The position numbers and the translations under genes were made by a program. A DNA stretch of 64,000 bases from JAHFUS01 sp035689115 (GTDB taxonomy: Bacteria > Actinomycetota > Acidimicrobiia > Acidimicrobiales > GCA-2861595), in assembly GCA_035689115.1 (NCBI GenBank), contig DASSMA010000035.1, positions 13,136-77,135 of the forward strand, in the 5' to 3' direction. The notes under the pieces were generated by a model, which worked only from the letters and a program-made list of their open reading frames with translations, had not been told where the DNA came from and did not search any database. Each line of letters opens with the position of its first letter. The stretch's first letter is position 1. Positions 17,526-26,288 of this stretch are shown here, piece after piece.

Positions 17526-18404
17526 GTGGAGCGGCCCTACGAACGGTCGGCGGACATCGACGTCGAAGAGCCCGTGCTGGTCCTGGGCATGGAGGGCTGG
17601 ATCGACGCCGGCCTCGGCGCCAGCGCGGCGATGGCGAGCCTGCTCGCCACCGGGCCCACCGAGTCGGTGGCCACGTGGGACCCGGACCTGTTCGTGGACT
17701 ACCGAGACCGCCGGCCGGTGGTGCGCATCGCCGACGGGGTCACCGAGGGGATCAGCTGGCCGTCTATCGAGCTGCGCGCCGGCGCCGACCGGGCCGGCCG
17801 CCACGTCCTCGCCCTCGTGGGCCCGGAGCCCGACATGCGCTGGCACACGTTCGTGGCCTCGGTGGTCGAGCTCGGCTCCGAGCTCGGGGTCCGCCTGGTC
17901 GCCGCCTTCGGCGCCTTCCCGATCTCGGTGCCCCATACCCGCCCGGTGCGCCTGGCGGCCACCTCCCGGTCGGCCGAGCTGGCCGGCCAGATCGGCGTGG
18001 TGCAGGGCACCATCACCGTCCCGTCGGGCATCCACGCCGCCATCCTCGAGGGCTTCGCCGACGCCGGCGTCCCCGCCGTCGGCCTGTGGGCCCGCGTCCC
18101 CCACTACGCCGCCGCCATGCCCTACCCGGCGGCCAGCGCCGCCCTCGTCGAGGGCCTGGCCGCCGTCGCCGAACTCGACCTCGACGCCTCCGGCCTCCAC
18201 GGCGCCGCCGCCCTCACCGCCAGCAGGATCGACGAGCTGATCGCCTCCAGCGACGAGCACCAGGAGATGGTCCGCCGGCTGGAGGCCGCCGTCGACGCCG
18301 AGGCCGAGCCGCCGCCCTTCGACGCCGCCGACCTGCCCACGGGCGACCAGATCGTGGCCGAATTGGAGCGCTTCCTGCGCGGCGAGGGCGGCGCCGGGTC
18401 CTGA
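17526..18404 (+). CDS. PAC2 family protein
   Basis: A 292-residue protein of the PAC2 (proteasome-assembly-chaperone-like) family common in actinobacteria. Visible hallmarks are VLVLGMEGWIDAGLGASAAM near residues 18-37, LVGPEPDMRWHTF, and LVAAFGAFPISVPHTRPV. The C-terminus is acidic and helical. No actinobacterial proteasome genes occur in the window, so a proteasome role is not supported by context. The GTG start at 17526 is only 40 nt from the divergent thioredoxin-like gene and lacks a Shine-Dalgarno, fitting a near-leaderless transcript. The molecular function of bacterial PAC2 proteins is largely unknown. Confidence 0.8.
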   Translation: MERPYERSADIDVEEPVLVLGMEGWIDAGLGASAAMASLLATGPTESVATWDPDLFVDYRDRRPVVRIADGVTEGISWPSIELRAGADRAGRHVLALVGPEPDMRWHTFVASVVELGSELGVRLVAAFGAFPISVPHTRPVRLAATSRSAELAGQIGVVQGTITVPSGIHAAILEGFADAGVPAVGLWARVPHYAAAMPYPAASAALVEGLAAVAELDLDASGLHGAAALTASRIDELIASSDEHQEMVRRLEAAVDAEAEPPPFDAADLPTGDQIVAELERFLRGEGGAGS

Positions 18405-18475
18405 CGCCGACGCCTCACCGGGCCACCGAAGGTGGCACCATTGGGACAACGGCACCGATTCTCCCTGGAGGCCTT

Positions 18476-20041
18476 GTGGGGGCAACACTCGACCGGACGG
18501 ACACGGTCCTGGTCGTCGACGACGATCCCACCGTCCGTACCCTCCTCGCCCTCACCCTGGGCGACGCCGGCCTGGCCGTGGACCAGGCGTCCACCGGCAG
18601 CCAGGCGCTGGAGATGGCCCGCACCGGCGGCTACTCCGTGGTGCTCCTCGACAACCGGATGCCGGGGATGACCGGCATGGAGGTCCTCGCCGAGCTGCGC
18701 GCCGACGGCGCCACCCGCACGCTGCCGGTCGTGATCGTCACCGGCGAGGACGAGGTCGGCGCCCGCGTCAACGGCCTCCAGCAGGGGGCCGACGACTACA
18801 TCATCAAGCCCTTCCACCCGGCCGAGCTGGTGGCACGGGTGCGGGCCCAGCTGCGGGGCACGGCGGCGTGGGGCGAAGTGCTGGAGCGCCGGCTGGCCGA
18901 GCGCTCGGCCATCGCCGCCGCCCTCTGCCGGATGCACCCCGAGACGACTGCCGAGCGCACCGCCGACGCGCTGTGCTCGGCCATGCGGGAGCTGCGCGAC
19001 CTGGCCGGCGTGGCCATCGTGGTGTTCGCCGCCGGCGGGGGCGCCATCCCGCTCAGCGTCCGGGGCACGGCGCCCCTCGGCGTGTGCCCCGACGCGGCGA
19101 TGGCCCCGGGCGACGCCGCCCTGCTGTGGGCGAACGCCCGCAACGGGCCGTGGGTGGACCCCGGCTCGCGGGTGGCGTGGGCGCCCTTCGGGCCCGCCGG
19201 CCGGCCGGTCGGCGCGCTGGCCCTGGTGGCCGACGCCGACCGCGCCGGCGGCCCGCCCACCGCCGAGCTGCTCGCCACCGGCATCGACTTCGCCGCCGTG
19301 GTGGGCGGGCTGGTCACGCCCGCCCTCCTCGCCGGCGGCGGCCACGACGCGCGAGCGGAGCTGTCGGAGGTACTGCGCCGCAACGCCTTTGCGCCGGTGT
19401 TCCAGCCCATCGTCTCCCTGTCCGACGGCACCGTCATCGGCTTCGAGGCTCTCACCCGCTTCACCGACGGGGTCGAGCCGCAGGCCCGCTTCGCCGAGGC
19501 GGTCGCCCTCGACCAGGGCCTCGACCTGGAACGGGCCACGCTGGCGGCCGCCATGCGGGCCACCGGCGGGTTGCCCGGCGGGTGCTGGGTGAGCATCAAC
19601 GTCTCGCCCTCGCTGGTCCTCGAAGGCCGGGCCCTGCGCCGCCTGGTCGACGCCTGCCCGGCCACCGTCGTGCTCGAGCTCACCGAGCACGACCCGGTCG
19701 ACGACTACGCCCGGCTCTCCAAGGCCCTCGACGGCCTCCGTCCTCGGGCCCGCCTGTCGGTCGACGACGCCGGGTCGGGGTTCGCCAGCCTCCGCCACGT
19801 CGTGCTCCTCGAGCCCGACTTCGTGAAGCTCGACCAGTCGTGGGTCACGGGCATCCACGCCGATCCCGCCCGCCAGGCGCTGGTGGCCGGCCTGTCGCAC
19901 TTCGCCGACCAGACCGGCGCCATCCTCATCGCCGAGGGCATCGAGACCGACGAGGAGCGCGACGCCCTGGCCCGCCTCGACGTCGACCTCGGCCAGGGGT
20001 TCCTCTTCGGCCGGCCCGAGCCGGTGGGCTCCGCCGCCTGA
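18476..20041 (+). CDS. response regulator with EAL phosphodiesterase output
   Basis: 521 residues. The receiver domain (about 5-120) has acidic residues VLVVDDDPT, phospho-acceptor D59 in VVLLDNRMPG, and IKPFHPAEL carrying the conserved Lys. A GAF-like middle segment follows. The EAL domain starts near 310 with E324 in GFEALTRF. SINVSPS, LELTEHD, VDDAGSGFASL, FVKLDQSW and IAEGIET retain the metal and catalytic positions, so c-di-GMP hydrolysis is likely. The GTG start has TGGAGG 5 nt upstream. No sensor kinase is adjacent, so the partner is encoded elsewhere. It is followed by a strong hairpin at 20068-20092. Confidence 0.9.
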   Translation: MGATLDRTDTVLVVDDDPTVRTLLALTLGDAGLAVDQASTGSQALEMARTGGYSVVLLDNRMPGMTGMEVLAELRADGATRTLPVVIVTGEDEVGARVNGLQQGADDYIIKPFHPAELVARVRAQLRGTAAWGEVLERRLAERSAIAAALCRMHPETTAERTADALCSAMRELRDLAGVAIVVFAAGGGAIPLSVRGTAPLGVCPDAAMAPGDAALLWANARNGPWVDPGSRVAWAPFGPAGRPVGALALVADADRAGGPPTAELLATGIDFAAVVGGLVTPALLAGGGHDARAELSEVLRRNAFAPVFQPIVSLSDGTVIGFEALTRFTDGVEPQARFAEAVALDQGLDLERATLAAAMRATGGLPGGCWVSINVSPSLVLEGRALRRLVDACPATVVLELTEHDPVDDYARLSKALDGLRPRARLSVDDAGSGFASLRHVVLLEPDFVKLDQSWVTGIHADPARQALVAGLSHFADQTGAILIAEGIETDEERDALARLDVDLGQGFLFGRPEPVGSAA

Positions 20042-20067
20042 GGCACCTGGGAGCCTGGTGTCTTTCG

Positions 20068-20092
20068 CGTTCGGCGCTCCGCGCCCCGAACG
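20068..20092 (+). terminator. GC-rich hairpin after the response regulator-EAL gene
   Basis: Arms CGTTCGG / CCGAACG with an internal GCGC-TCC-GCGC extension, followed by AGGGTTTA. It lies 27 nt past the stop codon. This is the most terminator-like structure in the window because a short T-run follows. Confidence 0.6.
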
Positions 20093-20113
20093 AGGGTTTA
20101 GCCACCCGTCTCC

Positions 20114-20220
20114 TAGTGCCGCTTCAGGGAACCTCTGCCCTGTTCGGAAACCCTAGAAGTCTTCTCCCACAACGCGAGTCGTAATGGCGAACAGGGCAAA
20201 GGTACCCTTACGCGGCACTA
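20114..20220. repeat. 33-nt imperfect inverted repeat between convergent genes
   Basis: Arms 20114-20146 and 20188-20220 are complementary at 29 of 33 positions, with identical ends TAGTGCCGC / GCGGCACTA and inner ends TGCCCTGTTCG / CGAACAGGGCA. The 41-base centre has no obvious ORF. The right arm includes the stop codon of the minus-strand gene. It could be an extended bidirectional terminator or a remnant of a small inverted-repeat element; no target-site duplication is visible. Confidence 0.65.
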
Positions 20221-20809
20221 CGCGGCGGTGAAGTCGATGGCGCCGGTGTCGGGGGGCTCGGCGGCGCCGTTGCAGCGGTGGACGAAGCGCATCTTCAGCC
20301 TCGTCAGCCCGCCCGCCAGGTCGACACGGATCTTGTCGATCGTGACCGTCGACCGCTCGGCGGCACAGTCGGAGTCCTGGATGTTGATCGAGAACCCGCC
20401 GGCCGGGTCCCGGGCAGCCAGGCCGGGCAGTCGATCGTAGGTGCCCGCCTTCGGGGCGGACCGTCCGGGCGCGAGGAATTGGAACACCCAGCGGGGCCGG
20501 CCGGGGGCGCCGATCACGACCTCGATCATGTTGGCGACCTCGACGGCCGTGACGAACCGGCCGGGGCGCAATTCGGAGCTGGTGTCGCCGAAGAAGTGGC
20601 CCGCCACCGCCGTGGAGGGATACGACCGCGTCGGATCCGCCGTACATGGGCAGCATGGAGAACTGACGCGGCGGCGCCTGCCTGGGCTCGTCGCGCGCCC
20701 GCACCACGGCGAGGACCGCCACCAGGCAGCCGAAGGCGGCCACCGCGGCCGCCAGGAAGCGCAGGGTGGCGGGCCACCCCGCCGGCGAGCGCCCGCCGGG
20801 AGCCGTCAA
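20218..20809 (-). pseudogene. membrane-anchored hypothetical protein, apparent frameshift
   Basis: Two reading frames look like one protein. The first, from a TTG at 20809 just after the LCP stop, gives a cytoplasmic start and a membrane anchor (LRFLAAAVAAFGCLVAVLAV) and reads to about 20630. The second, offset by one base, is open from about 20660 to the stop at 20218. It encodes an extracellular-looking beta-rich domain (SYPSTAVAGHFFGDTSSEL, RWVFQFLAPG, DSDCAAERSTVTIDKIRVDL, MRFVHRCNGA). The break lies near 20600-20660. It is either a true frameshift or an assembly error; alternatively the second frame starts independently at GTG 20607. Function unknown; the two cysteines may form a disulfide. 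Confidence 0.5.
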
Positions 20810-20814
20810 GAGGC

Positions 20815-21705
20815 TCAGTGAGCCTGGAGGACGGCGTCGTCGCGCAGGTCGGCGAACAGCGAGTCGGCGCCCGGGCCGACGAACACCACTGATGCAGGAC
20901 CGACCTGGCCGAGGCGGGCGGGCAGCACCACGCTGCGGATGGCGGCGGGGTCGATGGTAAGGGCCAGACGGCCGAGTCGGTACAGGTCGAGGGGCGTCAC
21001 GTTGCTCACCGACACGTGGCGGCCGAGCACGGCGAGGTAGTGGGCCACGCCGGTGGCTCCCGGGTGCTCGCCCCGGACCTTGGCCAGGGCGGCCAGGATC
21101 AGCAGGCCCTGGTGGTCGCTCCTGGTGAGGTCGCCGCCGTCGAGGTGGCGGTCGCGGGCGAAGGACAGGGCGGCCGCCCCGCTCAGGTGGGCCGGCCCAG
21201 GGTTGAAATCGGCGCCCGAGAAGTGGTCGTGCATGGGCATCGGGACGTTCACGTCGAGGCCGCCGACCTCGTCGACCAACTGCTGGAAGGGGTCGAAGCG
21301 CAGCCCGAGGACGAACGACACGTGGGCGCCGGTGAGCTGCTCGATGGTGCGGGCGGCCAGGTCGGGGCCGCCCAGGGCGTAGGCGTCGTTGATCTTGCTC
21401 TGGCCGTGGCCCGGGATGTTCACGTACGTGTCGCGGGGGATGTTGAGCATGCTGCCCGTGCCGGTGGACGGGTTCACGCCGATCAGGTGGATGGCGTCGG
21501 AGCGGTCGCCGTCGATGCCCGGGCGGCCGCCGTCGAGGCCCAGCGCCAGCATGAACACCGGCGTCCCGGGACGGGGGGAGAAGCTGCCGGCGTCGACCTT
21601 GTGGATCTCCACGGCCGGCGGGGCGGCCCGGCCCGGCGCGGCCAGCAGGGCGCCCGCGACGGCGGTGGCGAGCACCGCGGCGGCGACGAGGACGGCTCGT
21701 CTCAC
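20815..21705 (-). CDS. LCP (LytR-CpsA-Psr) family protein
   Basis: A 296-residue exported protein. A signal or anchor covers the first ~28 residues (VLVAAAVLATAVAGALLAAP). The LCP domain shows SDAIHLIGVNPSTGTGSMLN, IPRDTYVNIPGHGQSKINDA, GLDVNVPMPMHDHFSG and LSFARDRHLDGGDLTRSDHQ. Its conserved arginines and acidic residues (IPRDT, ARDRH, RSDHQ) are the lipid-pyrophosphate-binding set. LCP proteins ligate wall teichoic acid, arabinogalactan or capsule to peptidoglycan. It is third in a minus-strand series and overlaps the upstream lipoprotein gene by 4 nt, so the pair is probably co-translated. The acceptor polymer is unknown. Confidence 0.88.
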   Translation of the reverse strand: MRRAVLVAAAVLATAVAGALLAAPGRAAPPAVEIHKVDAGSFSPRPGTPVFMLALGLDGGRPGIDGDRSDAIHLIGVNPSTGTGSMLNIPRDTYVNIPGHGQSKINDAYALGGPDLAARTIEQLTGAHVSFVLGLRFDPFQQLVDEVGGLDVNVPMPMHDHFSGADFNPGPAHLSGAAALSFARDRHLDGGDLTRSDHQGLLILAALAKVRGEHPGATGVAHYLAVLGRHVSVSNVTPLDLYRLGRLALTIDPAAIRSVVLPARLGQVGPASVVFVGPGADSLFADLRDDAVLQAH

Positions 21706-22313
21706 CTGGGCCTCGTGTCGTGCTTGGCGGCCATGTCGAACGCGTCGATGCGCCAGCCCGACGCCGCGGGCACGAGGACGACCTCGCCGCTGCGGACCAC
21801 GTCGACGGTTCCGCCGCCCGTGCGCACGGCGTGGGCGGTCTCGACCTGGGCGGTGACCAGCACCACGTCGCCGGTCTGCGAGGTGAGGGCGGTGAGCTTG
21901 GCGTCGGCCTTCTGCTTGGTCACGGAGCCGCTGCCGGCGGTGCCGTCCTCGACCATCGACGCCCGCTGCTGGCCCGGTGGCGCCAGGGCCGCCTGCGCCT
22001 GGTCGGTGAACACCGCCTCGAGCCCGGTGGCCCGGCTGCCGGTGCGCAGGGGGCCCAGCACGGCGGCGTCCAGCCAGCGGTCGAGGGTGGTGGTGACGGC
22101 GGTGGTGACGGCGGCGGGGAAGGCGGGGGCCGGCGAGGCCATGGCCTGGACGTCGGTCCCGACCACGGTGAAGCCGCCGGCCGCCGACGTGGAGGTGCTG
22201 CCGCTCGCGCTGGCGCCGCCCGCCGGGGTGCCCCCGCCGCCGGCCGAGCAGGCGCTCAGGAGCAGGGCGACGAGCGCGAGAGAGAAGAGATGCCGCCGAG
22301 AAAATCCCACCAC
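21702..22313 (-). CDS. putative lipoprotein of unknown function
   Basis: 203 residues. The N-terminus RRHLFSLALVALLLSACSAG is a lipoprotein signal with lipobox LSAC. A Gly/Ser/Ala linker follows, then a soluble domain (AFPAAVTTAVTTTLDRWLDA, DVVLVTAQVETAHAVRTGG, VVLVPAASGWRIDAFDM) with the alternating strand and helix look of NTF2-like or Mce-associated proteins. I do not recognise a named family. Start is GTG 22313. The 4-nt overlap with the LCP gene suggests it assists cell-wall polymer attachment; that is inference from context only. Confidence 0.65.
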   Translation of the reverse strand: MVGFSRRHLFSLALVALLLSACSAGGGGTPAGGASASGSTSTSAAGGFTVVGTDVQAMASPAPAFPAAVTTAVTTTLDRWLDAAVLGPLRTGSRATGLEAVFTDQAQAALAPPGQQRASMVEDGTAGSGSVTKQKADAKLTALTSQTGDVVLVTAQVETAHAVRTGGGTVDVVRSGEVVLVPAASGWRIDAFDMAAKHDTRPR

Positions 22314-22389
22314 TTACGCGTCATCGTAGGGCTTCTCCGGCGTCATTCATAGGCGGGGGCGGTCTGAGCGACCCGGCAAAACCGACGAA

Positions 22390-24807
<2,418 letters not shown>

Positions 24808-24853
24808 ACCGGGATGCTACGTGGGGTGGCTGTCACAGGGCCGCGACAGTCTC

Positions 24854-24867
24854 CGAACATGTGTTCG
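24854..24867. promoter_or_regulatory. LexA (SOS) box candidate between leuS and tRNA-Ala
   Basis: CGAACATGTGTTCG matches the Gram-positive/actinobacterial LexA consensus CGAAC-N4-GTTCG exactly, and the arms extend one more base on each side (CCGAACA / TGTTCGG, 24853-24868). It lies 47 bases upstream of leuS and 58 bases upstream of tRNA-Ala, on the promoter side of both. Neither leuS nor a tRNA is a typical SOS target. The LAGLIDADG ORFs beyond the tRNA are the more plausible regulated product. Confidence 0.5.
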
Positions 24868-24908
24868 GTTTGCGAGGAATGGGAGCGGAGGCCCGGCGAC
24901 CTGGCTGC

Positions 24909-24914
24909 TATCGT
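24909..24914 (+). promoter_or_regulatory. candidate -10 element for tRNA-Ala
   Basis: TATCGT fits the TANNNT pattern of actinobacterial -10 elements and ends 10 bases before the tRNA 5' end. No good -35 hexamer is visible at 16-18 bases upstream, so the call is weak. Confidence 0.35.
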
Positions 24915-24924
24915 GCCCAGCCTC

Positions 24925-24998
24925 GGGCCTGTAGCTCAGCCTGGCAGAGCGCCTGCATGGCATGCAGGAAGTCCGGGGTTCAAGTCCCCGCAGGTCCA
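24925..24998 (+). tRNA. tRNA-Ala, anticodon GGC
   Basis: A complete 74-nt cloverleaf can be drawn. The acceptor stem pairs GGGCCTG with CAGGTCC and contains the G3-U70 wobble that is the identity signal for alanyl-tRNA synthetase. The D arm is GCTC...GAGC. The anticodon stem CCTGC/GCAGG encloses loop ATGGCAT, giving anticodon GGC, which reads GCC and GCU alanine codons. The T arm is CGGGG-TTCAAGT-CCCCG. The discriminator is A and CCA is not encoded. There is no intron. GCC is probably the dominant Ala codon here, so the gene is likely highly expressed. Confidence 0.95.
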
Positions 24999-25008
24999 CT
25001 TCGACAGA

Positions 25009-25476
25009 ATTGACGGATTTACGCTGGCAGGCTCCGTCGCCGGTGAAGGCTGCTTCTGCATGACGCCGAAGAAGCCGGCCTATGCCGATGGGTCGTCACG
25101 ACTGGCGTTCCGCTTCGAGGTAAAGGTCGCATCGCGGGACCGGCCGCTCCCCGAAGCACTCCGGGACTTCCTCGGCTACGGCTCGATCCTCGCTCAGCCA
25201 TCGCGGCGGCCCGGCTGGCAACCGACCAGCGCCTTTTCGGTCAAGAGCCTCCGCGCCCACCGCGCTGCCACCATTCCCTTCGCCGAGCAGTACCTGCTCC
25301 CCTGTGCCAAGCGGCGCCAATTCGAGGCGTGGCGCGATGCCATGAACGCCCACGAGTTGGAGCATCCCTCGCGATGGGGGAAAGGGGCTTCCCCGTGTTC
25401 GATACCCGGCTGCGAACGGCCGGTCCGGGGCCGCCGACTCTGCCGTTCGCATTACTACCGTGAGACCGGCTACTGA
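25009..25476 (+). CDS. LAGLIDADG homing endonuclease-like protein 1
   Basis: About 155 residues directly behind tRNA-Ala. LAGSVAGEGCFCM is a LAGLIDADG helix with the catalytic acid kept as Glu (position 8) but Asp at position 6 replaced by Ala. The expected follow-on features are present: RFEVKVASRDRPLPEAL, DFLGYGSI, and SVKSLRAHRAATIPFAEQYL. The C-terminus has a Cys/His cluster, CSIPGCERPV then LCRSHYY, like a small zinc finger. The start is unresolved: the frame is open through the tRNA and the only in-frame ATG (24859) lies inside the SOS box. ATT at 25009 is used here as the 5' limit. It overlaps ORF 2 by 17 nt. Confidence 0.7.
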   Translation: MDGFTLAGSVAGEGCFCMTPKKPAYADGSSRLAFRFEVKVASRDRPLPEALRDFLGYGSILAQPSRRPGWQPTSAFSVKSLRAHRAATIPFAEQYLLPCAKRRQFEAWRDAMNAHELEHPSRWGKGASPCSIPGCERPVRGRRLCRSHYYRETGY

Positions 25477-25905
25477 GCCGGCGCGTTTCCTCCCTGGCTT
25501 CATCGCCGCCGAGGGGTGCTTCACTCGCGCCCGCGCCGACCCCGGCCACCACGCCTTCTCCGTCGGCCTCGGCGCCGTCGACGCCGGTTCCATTGAGTTC
25601 CTCCTCGCCTTCCTCGGCGTGGGGTTCGTCAGCCGCAGCGCCCGACGGGCCGCGCACTACGACGACGAGATCACATTCCAGGTTCGCAAGCTCGCCCACC
25701 TCGTCGGCGTGGTCGTGCCGTTCATGGACGCCCACCTCCCTCCCTCGCACAAGCGCACCCAGTACGAGGCGTGGCGTGCCGACCTGCTCGACTACTGGGA
25801 GCACCGGGCGAGACGCCGGCGGCCGTGCTCGGTCGAGGCGGGCGACCGGCGCCGCAGGCGCACGGGCTGTGCCGGCGCCACCTCTACCAGCGCCAGCGGG
25901 TCTAG
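25460..25905 (+). pseudogene. LAGLIDADG homing endonuclease-like protein 2, frameshifted near the 3' end
   Basis: GTG at 25460 starts RPATEPARFLPGFIAAEGCF, a second LAGLIDADG helix (LPGFIAAEG) retaining the catalytic Glu. Next come HAFSVGLGAVDAGSIEFLLA, FLGVG and VVVPFMDAHLPPSHKRTQYE, matching ORF 1 segment by segment. After RRRRPCSVE (about 25841) the frame runs on as low-complexity sequence to 25912. In another frame the bases up to TAG 25903-25905 encode APQAHGLCRRHLYQRQRV, clearly parallel to LCRSHYYRETGY of ORF 1. A small indel has therefore probably destroyed the zinc-finger-like tail. The restored stop shares CTAG with the rsfS stop on the other strand. Confidence 0.65.
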
Positions 25906-26288
25906 CGGGTGACCGCCGCCGGCTCCTCCTCGTCCCACTCCACCCGGGGGGCGTCGGACCACAGGCGCTCCAGGTCGTAGTAGCGGCGCACCTCGTCGAG
26001 GAACACGTGCACCACGAAGTCGCCGTAGTCGAGCAGCACCCAGCGGGCGTCGTCGAGGCCCTCGATCCGCAGCGGCTTGGGGCCGCACTCGGCCGCCACC
26101 CTGGCCTCGACCTCCTCGGCGATGGTGCGCACCTGCCGGGGGTTGGTGCCGCTGGTGATCACGAAGGCGTCGGTGATGGCCAGGACGTGGCCCACCTCCA
26201 GGATCACCGGATCGTCGCCCTTCTTGGCCGCCGCCGCCCGGGCTGCCACCACGGTCTGCCGGCGGATGTCCCCCGCTGTGCTCCTCAC
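25902..26288 (-). CDS. rsfS: ribosomal silencing factor RsfS
   Basis: A 128-residue DUF143 protein that binds ribosomal protein L14 and blocks subunit joining in starvation. Visible motifs are KKGDDPVILEVGHVLAITDA, FVITSGTNPRQVRTIAEEVE, and ARWVLLDYGDFVVHVF followed by RRYYDLERLWSDAPRVEW, the characteristic C-terminal block. It overlaps the upstream LytR_C gene by 4 nt (26285-26288), placing it in the nadD - LytR_C - rsfS operon known from actinobacteria. Its stop abuts the convergent LAGLIDADG gene. Confidence 0.96.
   Translation of the reverse strand: MRSTAGDIRRQTVVAARAAAAKKGDDPVILEVGHVLAITDAFVITSGTNPRQVRTIAEEVEARVAAECGPKPLRIEGLDDARWVLLDYGDFVVHVFLDEVRRYYDLERLWSDAPRVEWDEEEPAAVTR

Noticed and set aside
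24808..24924. T-box riboswitch upstream of leuS
   Set aside because: Only 117 bases separate leuS from the tRNA, with no specifier stem, no T-box antiterminator sequence and a likely near-leaderless start.
24859..25008. Reading through tRNA-Ala as an N-terminal extension of the endonuclease
   Set aside because: The peptide VAQPGRAPAWHAGSPGFKSP is a well-known spurious translation of a tRNA sequence; I kept the ORF start after the tRNA and noted the problem separately.
24925..25905. Group I intron or split tRNA containing the LAGLIDADG genes
   Set aside because: The tRNA cloverleaf is complete and continuous, and no second copy of its 3' half (for example TTCAAGTCCCC) is visible after the ORFs, so neither an intron nor an att-type tRNA duplication is supported.
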